This document shows positions 8,532 to 16,188 of a stretch of 64,000 nt of DNA, in pieces; positions within the stretch are counted from its first letter, which is position 1; each line of letters opens with the position of its first letter. The stretch comes from FEN-1139 sp964396375. Lineage in GTDB: Bacteria > Myxococcota_A > Polyangia > Polyangiales > Polyangiaceae. The stretch covers positions 1-64,000 of the forward strand of contig CAYNEY010000022.1 of assembly GCA_964396375.1 (NCBI GenBank), given 5' to 3'. Under the pieces are notes generated by a model, which worked only from the letters and a program-made list of their open reading frames with translations, was not told the DNA's origin and ran no database searches. The translations under genes and the position numbers were made by a program.

Positions 8532-9676
8532 GGATCGAACGGCTCCTCTGCCTCAGCCTGGCTGTCTTGATCTGGCTCATACCAGCGTCGCTCGCCGCCG
8601 AGCGTTCGGCGAGCCGCGTCGTGCTTGGCTCGCGTCCCGCCCAGTTCTTCTTCGAGCATCGCTCCCATCAGATGCGTGCCTGCCTCGACTGTCATCCCAA
8701 GGCGGCCACCAGCCGGAGGTCCGCCGAACGCCTGCTTTCCGACTCGTCGGTGTGCGAAGGTTGCCACAGCATCCGTCATGCTGAGCTCCCCAAGCGTTCC
8801 GCGACCGGTGATCTGTCCTGCCAAGGCTGCCACCGCCCGAGCCAAGGGGAGGCTCAGCGCACCGCGGGTCACCTCCACTTCTCCCATGCTGCCCACGCAA
8901 AGATTGGTTGCACTCGCTGTCACGGCCCGTCCACAGAAGTTACTTTGCCCAAGATGGCAACTTGCCTCGAGTGTCATGCTGTCAACCTCAGCGGTGCGGG
9001 AGGTCGGAGCTGCACGCTCTGTCACGAGTCGGCTCGTGGCCGCCTGAAGACCCGCTTCGCGGAGGGGCTCATCGCGCCAGAACACGCGCTGCCCGGTGTT
9101 GCTCACGATCCGCTCTTTCGGCACTCTCACGGTGCTGTTGCCGGTAACGACCCGCGACTCTGCCAGATGTGCCATCAACCTCGCGACTGCTCGGATTGCC
9201 ACGATGGACGTCTTCGCCCACGGGCCGTGCATCCTTCGGATTGGCTGCGCGCTCACAAGGTGGCAGCTCACTTGGATGCCAACCGCTGCGCCACTTGCCA
9301 TCGCGACCAAAGCACCTGCGCCACCTGCCATCAGCGCGTCGGCATGACCAGCTCTGGATCAGAGGCCAGCTTGGCCCAACGCGGCCGGGTGCACCCGCCA
9401 CGGTCGGTTTTCATCGATCCTCCCCTCAGCTCGCGGCACCACGGTGCCGAGGCACGCCGCAACCTCAGGAGTTGCACCAGTTGTCATCGCGAGAACGACT
9501 GCATTCGATGCCATGCCAGCCCCTCACGCGGCGGGGTGGGAAGCTACGCGGGTGGCCGCTTGAAGCCTCACCCACCAGGATTTGCTGGCCGTTGCCGCAA
9601 GATTTTTGCGAAGAATCCCCGCTCTTGTCTCACCTGTCACCGGCCTACCGACCAGCAGCTAAGCCGTTGCCGCTGA
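8528..9676 (+). CDS. secreted 13-heme c-type cytochrome
   Basis: Predicted periplasmic or surface electron-transfer protein of 382 aa with a signal peptide (LCLSLAVLIWLIPASLAA) and 13 CxxCH heme sites: CLDCH, CEGCH, CQGCH, CTRCH, CLECH, CTLCH, CQMCH, CSDCH, two CATCH, CTSCH, CIRCH and CLTCH. Many further His residues (for example HLHFSHAAH) could serve as distal ligands, as in the cytochrome c3/c7 class. The GTG at 8528 overlaps the preceding stop (GTGA) and has GGAGG eight bases upstream. The frame is open further upstream inside the barrel gene, but the signal peptide supports 8528. The specific redox partner is unknown. Confidence 0.88.
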   Translation: MRIERLLCLSLAVLIWLIPASLAAERSASRVVLGSRPAQFFFEHRSHQMRACLDCHPKAATSRRSAERLLSDSSVCEGCHSIRHAELPKRSATGDLSCQGCHRPSQGEAQRTAGHLHFSHAAHAKIGCTRCHGPSTEVTLPKMATCLECHAVNLSGAGGRSCTLCHESARGRLKTRFAEGLIAPEHALPGVAHDPLFRHSHGAVAGNDPRLCQMCHQPRDCSDCHDGRLRPRAVHPSDWLRAHKVAAHLDANRCATCHRDQSTCATCHQRVGMTSSGSEASLAQRGRVHPPRSVFIDPPLSSRHHGAEARRNLRSCTSCHRENDCIRCHASPSRGGVGSYAGGRLKPHPPGFAGRCRKIFAKNPRSCLTCHRPTDQQLSRCR

Positions 9677-9776
9677 CTCAAAAGTCTGTCGTTTGTTCTT
9701 TCCTCCGCCGCATCCGACTGGCTGGTCATGGCACATTGGCACCCGATCGGCCGAATCCTCGCAACTCCCTTGCCTG

Positions 9777-10100
9777 ATGCGACGAAGGACGGGTATAGCG
9801 GAATTCCTCCGTGCGGCAGTCGCAGGGAGCAAGAAGGAGGCCTTGGTGCAGGAGCTCGTTCGCTATTTGCTCGAAAACTTGTACCTCGACTTTCAGGGCG
9901 ACATCTCTGTCGACCGGGTACGGGGTTTCTTGCGAGACGACGAGAGTCGAGAGGCGCGCCTGTTGCTCTCCCGCATCATCGAGGAGAACGGCGTGGACGA
10001 CATGCTCCTCGCGCTGGCTGATTGCTTGAAGGAGCACATCCGCACAGGCATCACGGAGAAAACCGTCCGCGAGCAGTTGAGCCTCTACACCGACAGTTGA
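9777..10100 (+). CDS. hypothetical small cytoplasmic protein
   Basis: Not recognised. A 107-aa, probably all-helical soluble protein without signal or membrane segment (MRRRTGIAEFLRAAVAGSKK start, acidic middle). It lies between the 13-heme cytochrome and the mono-heme lipoprotein on the same strand, 9 bp before the latter, so it is probably co-transcribed. The frame is open upstream to 9693, but that part is low-complexity and 9777 gives a sensible N-terminus. A weak sigma-54-like sequence (TGGCAC-N5-CGGCC) lies at 9737-9752. Confidence 0.6.
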   Translation: MRRRTGIAEFLRAAVAGSKKEALVQELVRYLLENLYLDFQGDISVDRVRGFLRDDESREARLLLSRIIEENGVDDMLLALADCLKEHIRTGITEKTVREQLSLYTDS

Positions 10101-10109
10101 TGGGAGCCC

Positions 10110-11075
10110 GTGCGGCTCGAACGAGTTCTTCCGGCCCTTTTGCTGCTTGCCCTCGGTTGTGACCTGGCGGCTCCCGAGCGGGGCATAGGTCCCGAGCTTC
10201 GCCTTCACTCCGTATCTCCGCGCGCAGACGAAGGACTCGACTGCGATGTGTCCACCGATTCGGAGTGTGGCGCGAGTACCAATCGTCCCGTTCGACTCGG
10301 GTTTGATCGGTTTCTGCTCCCCGCCTCCGCGGCGAGGCAGGCCCTGAGCCTGGAGGTCGGAGACTCGGGTCTCTGGTTCTTCGGCGCGCCCGAGTTCGAT
10401 CCGGTGAGCCGCACCGTTGCGATCACCACCCAAAATGGCTTTTTGCCCGGGGTGGTGGTGACGGTACGCCTCACCGATCCCAAGACCAACCCTAATGGCT
10501 GGGGGTTTCGTGCCTTCGACGGCGCGCCGTTGAACGTTGCCTCGGTTCCGAGTCCCTACCTGTTTCGTACCCGGGGTCCGGCCGAGCCCCTGCCCACTCG
10601 GGCGCCGATCCTCCTCGCCGGTGCCCTCCAGAGCTTCCGTGACGGAGGTTGCACGAGTTGCCACGGTGGCGCCACGCCGGCACGAGGGCTCGGTCTCGAC
10701 ACGCGCGAGGGCCTGAAGGCCGCGATTGGTCGCGTCGCGCTTTCTGCCGATCGGGGCGCGGAGACCGGTACTGCGCTGGTGCGGAGCGAACGCTTCGGAT
10801 TCGGGATGCCGCTCATCGACCCCCGGGTACCTGCCAACAGCCTGCTCTTGTACCGGCTCTTGCTCGACCTGCGTGCCTACCTCGACCACGAAGGGGAGCC
10901 TCAGGTGGCTCCGCCGAGTCTGGACGAGCGGGAGCGCTTGCGTGATTGGCTGGGGGTACTCGGCCCCATGCCTCCGTCTGAGGTAGGTTGGCCCCCGGCT
11001 AGTTCGCCGTTTGCACTCGTCTCCACAATCCGCGATTGGATCCGCGACGGCGCGGCTCTGACCTCGGCGGAATGA
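10110..11075 (+). CDS. lipoprotein with Ig-like region and mono-heme cytochrome c site
   Basis: Predicted exported lipoprotein of 321 aa: the signal sequence ends LLLLALGC, giving the lipidated Cys near residue 17. The N-terminal half resembles bacterial Ig-like domains (RLGFDRFLLPASAARQALSL and later strands). The C-terminal half has one heme site, CTSCHGG, near residue 180, followed by a Met-containing loop that could supply the sixth ligand. Start is GTG, 9 bp after the previous stop. It lies downstream of the 13-heme cytochrome in the same direction, which suggests a shared redox function. The partner is unknown. Confidence 0.72.
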   Translation: MRLERVLPALLLLALGCDLAAPERGIGPELRLHSVSPRADEGLDCDVSTDSECGASTNRPVRLGFDRFLLPASAARQALSLEVGDSGLWFFGAPEFDPVSRTVAITTQNGFLPGVVVTVRLTDPKTNPNGWGFRAFDGAPLNVASVPSPYLFRTRGPAEPLPTRAPILLAGALQSFRDGGCTSCHGGATPARGLGLDTREGLKAAIGRVALSADRGAETGTALVRSERFGFGMPLIDPRVPANSLLLYRLLLDLRAYLDHEGEPQVAPPSLDERERLRDWLGVLGPMPPSEVGWPPASSPFALVSTIRDWIRDGAALTSAE

Positions 11076-11102
11076 AAAAAGGGGAGCCGTTCGAGGCTCC
11101 CC
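11075..11102 (-). terminator. rho-independent terminator of the Cys-rich lipoprotein gene
   Basis: An 8-bp perfect stem (GGGGAGCC/GGCTCCCC, 11081-11088 with 11095-11102) and a 6-nt loop are followed, on the minus strand, by TTTTTT. The orientation fits the gene ending at 11132. It also begins only a few bases after the plus-strand gene ending at 11075, so it may serve both. Confidence 0.85.
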
Positions 11103-11131
11103 TTCCGTGTGGTCTCCGCCCGCTCCTGAGC

Positions 11132-11749
11132 TCAGGTACTCGAGCAGGAGGCCGCTTCATCCATGCACCCAAGGGCGCAGGTGGTGGCGGAACTGTAGCA
11201 GCTGAGGCAGGCGGCTTCCGTCACCAGCGCTGTGCAGTTGTTCGTCACGCAGGTCTGGTCGCAGTCGCAGTCGAGCACGCAGGTGACGTAGCCCTCACAG
11301 GCCCCGCCGGTCGTAAAACAGCTTTGGATGGGCTCGATGCAGGGTGTGATGCAGGCGGTGTACGCTGGGCAATCGGTGGTGGCCGGATCGCCGCCACTCA
11401 CGAACCCGGAGGCGATGGCCTCTTCGGTGCAGGCGCCGCTGTTGGTGGTGCCGCCTGCGCCGTTGTTGCCAGTCCCGCCGGTGCCGGAGGTGGTGCTCTC
11501 GCAGTCCATCACGCAGGCGAGCAAGGTGGTGTCGTTGAGGTCGCAGCCCTCCAAATCGACCAGGCACTGGGCCTGACACCGGAGGACGGGGTCGTTCTTG
11601 CACTCCGCGACCTCAGCGTCCGTGAGCGTCAGGTTGCAGGACTGGGCCTTGGCAGCCGCTTTGTCGCAGACATTCGAGTCGCTGTCGTCGCTGCTGCACG
11701 ACACGCTCGCCAACGCCAAAAACAGAAGGGAAATGATTGAGTGCTTCAT
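11132..11749 (-). CDS. Cys-rich lipoprotein with Gly/Thr linker
   Basis: Function unknown. The 205-aa product starts with a lipoprotein signal (SLLFLALASVSC). The mature part has about 24 cysteines, arranged as an N-terminal Cys-rich module, a flexible Gly/Thr/Asn linker (TTSGTGGTGNNGAGGTTNSG) and a second Cys-rich module with CVLDCDCDQTC. Similar small disulfide-rich lipoproteins are common in Myxococcota. ATG 11749 was chosen over an upstream start because the signal peptide begins there. It has its own promoter and terminator, so it is monocistronic. Confidence 0.72.
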   Translation of the reverse strand: MKHSIISLLFLALASVSCSSDDSDSNVCDKAAAKAQSCNLTLTDAEVAECKNDPVLRCQAQCLVDLEGCDLNDTTLLACVMDCESTTSGTGGTGNNGAGGTTNSGACTEEAIASGFVSGGDPATTDCPAYTACITPCIEPIQSCFTTGGACEGYVTCVLDCDCDQTCVTNNCTALVTEAACLSCYSSATTCALGCMDEAASCSST

Positions 11750-11786
11750 GGTTATCACGCTCCTCACCGATTACCGAAACCGGCGA

Positions 11787-11816
11787 ATTATCTCGTCGAG
11801 GCAGGCTCTTCGTCAA
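11787..11816 (-). promoter_or_regulatory. sigma-70-type promoter of the Cys-rich lipoprotein gene
   Basis: On the minus strand TTGACG is followed after 18 bp by GATAAT, each one base from the housekeeping consensus. It lies about 40 bp upstream of ATG 11749 and overlaps the last codons of the antiporter gene. Confidence 0.6.
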
Positions 11817-13849
11817 GGGGTGCTTCGAAATTCCAGCCTGAGCGTCTCGTCGTCGGTGGGCTGGCCCGTGAAGAGCGCGGTTACCCGGCGGATCGCCGCC
11901 GAGGTGCCCACGCAGTAGACCACATCGCCTGGGAAAAAGGGGATGTTCGGATCGGGGTTCTCGAGCAGGCGCTCATGCCGGCGGACACCGACCACCAAGG
12001 CGCCGGTGCGGCTACGGAGCATCAGGCTGGCCGGTGACTGGTCGACGACTGGGCTATCCGGCTCGACCAGCAGCGACTCGATCTTGAGTTCGTCGAGGCC
12101 GCGCACATCCGGCAGATTGGTGCGGGGCAGGGTCTGCTTTCTCTCGGTGGTCTGGGTGCTCTGTCGCATGGCCTGGATGTGGCCTTCGATCACGTTGCGG
12201 GGGGTCTCGAGGCCGCGCAGCAGCCGCGCCAGCACCTCCACCGCACCCTCGACCTCCTCGGCCACCACGTCGCTCGCGCCGAGCGCGACCAGCCCTTCGC
12301 GCTCCAGCAGGTAGCGCGTGCGCATCAACACCGGAACGTGGGGGGCCACCCGCCGTGCCGTGCTGACCACGCGCGCGGCGGCAGCCGGATCGTTGATCAA
12401 AAGGACGATGCTACGGGCCCGTTCTATCTGGACGCGGGACAAGGTCTCCTCGCTGGTCGCATCCCCGTAGAACACGGGCAGTCCGAGCAGGCGGGCCTGC
12501 CGCACGTTCTCGACCCCGAGCTCCAGCACCACGAAGGACTGCCCGAGCTGGTGCAGGGCTTGTGCTGCCAGTCTGCCCGCCAGGCCATACCCGATGAGCA
12601 GGACGTGATCGCGGAGCTCGGCGTGCTCGAGCTTGGCATCCTCGAGCGAACGCACGCCGATCAAACGTTCGAGCGGAGCGAGCAGGCGCTCCCCGGCAGT
12701 GATGTGCGGGGCAACCCGCATCACGAGTGGTGTCATGAACATGCTGAGGATTCCGGCTGCGAGCACCGGCTCGATGGCGGCCTTGTCCACCACCCCATGC
12801 TCGCGTGCCACGGCAGTGAGCACGAAGCCAAACTCTCCGAAGCCGGCCAGGCCCACCCCTGCCAGCCAAGCCACCCGTGCGGGGAAGCGCATGGAGAGCG
12901 CGGAGGAGGTGGCGATCAGGGCCTTTAGCACCAGAAAACCCAGAAAGAGGCCACCGACCAGCGCCCAACGTTCCACCACCACCTGGATGTCGAAGAGCAT
13001 CCCCAGCGACACGAAGAACACACTCAAGAATACGTCACGGAGCGGCAGCACGTCACCGAGGGCACGGTGGCTGTACTCAGACTCGGAGACCACCATCCCG
13101 CCGAGGAAGGCCCCGAGTGATAGGGAGAGCCCGACCTGGTTGGTGATCCAGGCCGTGCCCACGCAGATCCCGAGGATCGCGAGCAGGAACACCTCACGGC
13201 TTCGGATCGCTGTGACCCAGCCGAGCAGCACCGGCACCAGGAAGCGTGCGCCGAGCAGCGCGCCCACCACGACCAGCACAGCTTTGCCGAGCGCCCAGGC
13301 GAGGCCCTCCAGCACCGCGGTGCCGCCGGCTTCACCCCCAAGCACCGGAATCAGCAGCACTATCGGGATCACGCAGAGATCTTGGAAGATCAGGGTGCCG
13401 ACGATGAAGCGACCATGGGGGGCATCGAGTTCGCGGCGCTCTTCGAGCGCGCGGAGCACAATAGCCGTGCTGGAGAGCGCGAACACGAAGCCATAGAAGA
13501 TCCCATGGCGCGCGTCCCCTCCTCCGCCCATCACCACCAACGCGACGATCAGTGTGGTGAGTCCCACCTGGAGCAGGCCGCCGAGCGCGACCTTCTTGAA
13601 GATGTTCTTCAAGCGCCCGAGTGAGAACTCGAGGCCAATCGAGAACAGCAGCAGCACGACGCCTACATTGGCCAACGCCTCGATGGCGTGAATGGAACGG
13701 ATAAGGCCGAAACCAGAGGGGCCGGCCAGCGCTCCCGCCGCGAGCAGTCCGGCCACGGTGGGCAGCTTGATGCGGGCGAGCACCACGCTCACCGCGACCG
13801 CGAGCACAGCCACGATCGCGAGCTCGTCGAACAGCGGGAGGTTTTCCAT
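11813..13849 (-). CDS. CPA2-family cation:proton antiporter with TrkA domains (KefB/C-like)
   Basis: Inner-membrane monovalent cation/H+ antiporter of 678 aa. Residues about 1-385 form some 12 membrane helices of the Na/H-exchanger fold (LLFSIGLEFSLGRLKNIFKK is a family hallmark). A TrkA-N/RCK Rossmann domain starts near 405 with VLLIGYGLAGR, and a TrkA-C domain occupies about 590-665. The family expels K+ or Na+ and is gated by ligands bound to the RCK domain. The frame is open 56 codons upstream, but the first membrane helix begins just after ATG 13849. It is divergent from a TerC/Alx gene, which suggests a shared pH or ion-homeostasis role. Confidence 0.9.
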   Translation of the reverse strand: MENLPLFDELAIVAVLAVAVSVVLARIKLPTVAGLLAAGALAGPSGFGLIRSIHAIEALANVGVVLLLFSIGLEFSLGRLKNIFKKVALGGLLQVGLTTLIVALVVMGGGGDARHGIFYGFVFALSSTAIVLRALEERRELDAPHGRFIVGTLIFQDLCVIPIVLLIPVLGGEAGGTAVLEGLAWALGKAVLVVVGALLGARFLVPVLLGWVTAIRSREVFLLAILGICVGTAWITNQVGLSLSLGAFLGGMVVSESEYSHRALGDVLPLRDVFLSVFFVSLGMLFDIQVVVERWALVGGLFLGFLVLKALIATSSALSMRFPARVAWLAGVGLAGFGEFGFVLTAVAREHGVVDKAAIEPVLAAGILSMFMTPLVMRVAPHITAGERLLAPLERLIGVRSLEDAKLEHAELRDHVLLIGYGLAGRLAAQALHQLGQSFVVLELGVENVRQARLLGLPVFYGDATSEETLSRVQIERARSIVLLINDPAAAARVVSTARRVAPHVPVLMRTRYLLEREGLVALGASDVVAEEVEGAVEVLARLLRGLETPRNVIEGHIQAMRQSTQTTERKQTLPRTNLPDVRGLDELKIESLLVEPDSPVVDQSPASLMLRSRTGALVVGVRRHERLLENPDPNIPFFPGDVVYCVGTSAAIRRVTALFTGQPTDDETLRLEFRSTP

Positions 13850-14031
13850 GCCAGAGGATCCGGGCCCGAGGGTACTCCGAACCCCGCTTCCGCACCAAGG
13901 CTCGACGAGCCGAAGAGCCAGAACCGAGGACCGACCAGAAGATGATGGCGAAGCCGAGGGGCGCTGGTATGTACGGACCGGGCCGCGCAGGCTCACGGTT
14001 CGTACTTGTCGGACCAAGGAATCCCGAAGAG

Positions 14032-14982
14032 ATGCACAGCGTCGGAACCCCTCTCGCCTGGATCGGTTTCATCGTTTTCGTCTTGGTGATGCTGCTGCTC
14101 GATCTCGGGGTTTTTCACAAGAAGGCCCACGAGATCGGCACCCGTGAGGCGCTGGGGTGGAGTGGCCTTTGGATCGGTCTCGCCCTGCTCTTCAACGCGG
14201 GGATCTACCTCTGGTTGGGGGCGCAACCGGCGCTCGAGTTTCTGACCGGTTACCTGATCGAGAAGGCGCTGTCCGTTGACAACCTGTTCGTGATCTTGGT
14301 CCTGTTCTCGTACTTCGCCGTACCAAAGAACCTCCAGCATCGGGTGCTCTTCTGGGGGATTCTCGGGGCGCTCGTGATGCGTGCGTTTTTCATCGTGGCG
14401 GGAGCCGCACTGATAGCTCGCTTCCATTTCATCATGTACGTGTTTGGGGCCTTTCTGGTCTTCACCGGCGGAAAGCTGATGCTCCAGAGCGATGATGCGG
14501 TCGACCCGGAACGCAATCTGGTGCTGCGGCTCGCGCGCAAGGTGATTCCAGCCGTTTCAACCTACCGTGGCGGAGCGTTCTTCGTGCGGGAAGGGGGCCG
14601 GCTCTTGGCCACGCCGCTCTTCATCGTGGTGCTGGTGGTGGAGGCGACAGACATCGTGTTTGCGGTCGACTCGATCCCGGCCATCTTCGCCATCACTCTC
14701 GATCCCTTCATCGTCTTCACCTCCAACATCTTCGCGATCCTCGGCCTCCGCGCCCTCTTCTTCCTTCTGGCTGGCATGATTGGGCGCTTTCGCTTCCTCA
14801 AGTATGGGTTGGGCTTGGTGCTCGTGTTCGTGGGCATCAAGATGCTGATCATCGACTACTTCAAGGTGCCGATCGGGATTTCACTCGGTGTGGTGGGGGG
14901 TCTGATCGGCCTTTCTGGCGTGATCTCCGCGCTGTTTCCGGAGAAGAAGACCGAGCAGGTGGCGTCGCCGCCACCCCAGTGA
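14032..14982 (+). CDS. TerC/Alx-family integral membrane protein
   Basis: Membrane protein of 316 aa, close in length and motifs to E. coli Alx, which is linked to Mn2+ export and alkaline pH response. Visible hallmarks are LTGYLIEKALSVDNLFV, VEATDIVFAVDSIPAIFA and TSNIFAILGLRALFFLLAG, with about nine membrane helices; the conserved acidic residues (SVDN, EATD, AVDS) are candidate metal ligands. The frame is open upstream, but ATG 14032 matches the Alx-like N-terminus (MHSVGTPLAWIGF). I see no convincing yybP-ykoY-type riboswitch in the 180-bp divergent gap, though this needs a covariance search. Confidence 0.9.
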   Translation: MHSVGTPLAWIGFIVFVLVMLLLDLGVFHKKAHEIGTREALGWSGLWIGLALLFNAGIYLWLGAQPALEFLTGYLIEKALSVDNLFVILVLFSYFAVPKNLQHRVLFWGILGALVMRAFFIVAGAALIARFHFIMYVFGAFLVFTGGKLMLQSDDAVDPERNLVLRLARKVIPAVSTYRGGAFFVREGGRLLATPLFIVVLVVEATDIVFAVDSIPAIFAITLDPFIVFTSNIFAILGLRALFFLLAGMIGRFRFLKYGLGLVLVFVGIKMLIIDYFKVPIGISLGVVGGLIGLSGVISALFPEKKTEQVASPPPQ

Positions 14983-15038
14983 ACGGGTTGGGGTAAGTCT
15001 CCATACCCAAGGGGGCTGCGTATCTTGCCCGACCGCGA

Positions 15039-15068
15039 TTGCCGAACGCGGCTTGTTCGTTCTAGAAT
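15039..15068 (+). promoter_or_regulatory. probable sigma-70-type promoter of the outer-membrane protein gene
   Basis: TTGCCG and TAGAAT are separated by 18 bp and lie 19 bp upstream of the ATG at 15087, with GAGG (15076-15079) as ribosome site. Confidence 0.4.
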
Positions 15069-15086
15069 AGCGACCGAGGTAAGAAG

Positions 15087-15743
15087 ATGAAGAAGACTCC
15101 TCTCGTGCTCGGAGCGACCGTGTTCGTGCTGTCCCTCGCCCAAGGTGCCAAGGCGCAAGATGTGGGGGGCGCGCTTCACCTCGCCCTTAGCACTCCACTC
15201 ATTGGTTACACGAAGAATAATGTCGAAATAGAACTCGACGGTGGAGGGGAAGCAGAAGAGGAATCCTCGTCGACGGCCTGGGGGTTCAGCGACGAGAACG
15301 GCGTCACGGCGCATGTGGGCTATGGCATCAATGATGACCTGGTGCTCGGAGGCTTCCTCCAGCTCGGGTCACGTTCGACCGCCACCGAGTCGGAGGGCGA
15401 GGATGAGGAGGATCGGGACTCGTTCGAACTCACCATCGGACCGGAGATCGACTACATGTTCGGCGGCACGACGGTCCGCCCTTTCGTGGGGGGAGGCCTG
15501 GGACTTCTGCACACCAGCGTGGACGATGAGGGGGAGGGCACAGAACTCTCCGCAACTGGGGTGGGGGTCCGAGCAGGGGTTGGCCTCCGGTGGTTCGCCG
15601 CCCGCGGACTGTCCATCGATCCGATGTTCCAGATGGGCTACATCTCTGCGTCGGGCGAGCTGGAGGAGCCGGGCGAGGCAGATCTGAGCATCTCCGGCTG
15701 GCAGATTGGGATCTCCGTGGCGGTCTCCGGTTGGGTGAAGTGA
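15087..15743 (+). CDS. small outer-membrane beta-barrel protein (OmpA-like barrel)
   Basis: Predicted outer-membrane protein of 218 aa. It has a signal peptide (KKTPLVLGATVFVLSLAQGAKAQ) and then eight or so amphipathic strands, with Gly-rich turns and the phrase FVGGGLGLLHTSVDDEGEG typical of OmpA/OmpW-like barrels. Acidic loops (ESEGEDEEDRDS) would be surface-exposed. It appears monocistronic, with its own promoter. Specific function unknown. Confidence 0.72.
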   Translation: MKKTPLVLGATVFVLSLAQGAKAQDVGGALHLALSTPLIGYTKNNVEIELDGGGEAEEESSSTAWGFSDENGVTAHVGYGINDDLVLGGFLQLGSRSTATESEGEDEEDRDSFELTIGPEIDYMFGGTTVRPFVGGGLGLLHTSVDDEGEGTELSATGVGVRAGVGLRWFAARGLSIDPMFQMGYISASGELEEPGEADLSISGWQIGISVAVSGWVK

Positions 15744-15790
15744 GCCGAAGAATCTCGATACCGGAGAGTGCCCGGCCGTCGTATGTTTAA

Positions 15791-16144
15791 GTGAGGCTCA
15801 TGGCCCGCATGCTCTGCCGATTCCTTGCCGTTTCCACGGCCTTCCTCCTGGTCGCGGGGTTGGTAGGGGCTTGTGGTGATGAAGAAGCCACCCCCGAGTC
15901 TTGGGACTACGGGGACGGGGGCGAGTCCGGAGCAGCAGGCGGAGGAGGCAAGTCAGCGGCGGGTGGGAACGCTGGCGGCGGCGCCGGCGTCTTGACCGGC
16001 GCTTGCGAATGGGGTGAAGAGCGGGAGTGCCGCGTCTACATGGGTGATCCGCCCGGTTCGGAGGGTTGCTGGGTAGGCGTCCAGTCCTGCTTCAACAACG
16101 AGTGGACGGAGTGCGACACCACCCTGCTCCTCGAGCCGAACTAA
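15791..16144 (+). CDS. small Cys-rich lipoprotein with Gly-rich linker
   Basis: Function unknown; 117 aa. The signal peptide ends LVAGLVGAC. A low-complexity Gly/Ala linker (about 45-75) leads to a short Cys module that ends with a Q-S-C...W-x-x-C-D pattern. The same C...W-x-x-C pattern appears in the N-terminus of the convergent 1082-aa lipoprotein. Start could be GTG 15791 or ATG 15800/15809; the signal peptide is intact in all. Confidence 0.62.
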   Translation: MRLMARMLCRFLAVSTAFLLVAGLVGACGDEEATPESWDYGDGGESGAAGGGGKSAAGGNAGGGAGVLTGACEWGEERECRVYMGDPPGSEGCWVGVQSCFNNEWTECDTTLLLEPN

Positions 16145-16158
16145 GGCCACGGTGATGC

Positions 16159-16180
16159 GGGGCCGGCCGGGCTCGGCCCC
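16159..16180. terminator. possible bidirectional terminator stem-loop
   Basis: A 7-bp stem (GGGGCCG/CGGCCCC) with an 8-nt loop lies between two convergent genes. The downstream tract is only TGTTT, so termination strength is uncertain. Confidence 0.35.
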
Positions 16181-16188
16181 TGTTTCCG

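Noticed and set aside
9737..9752. sigma-54-like TGGCAC-N5-CGGCC upstream of the 107-aa gene
   Set aside because: The -12 element matches poorly and the predicted start is only about 15 nt before the ATG, so it is recorded only as a remark.
9726..10889. 387-codon minus-strand frame opposite the mono-heme lipoprotein
   Set aside because: The plus strand has a lipobox and heme motif; the antisense frame lacks any motif.
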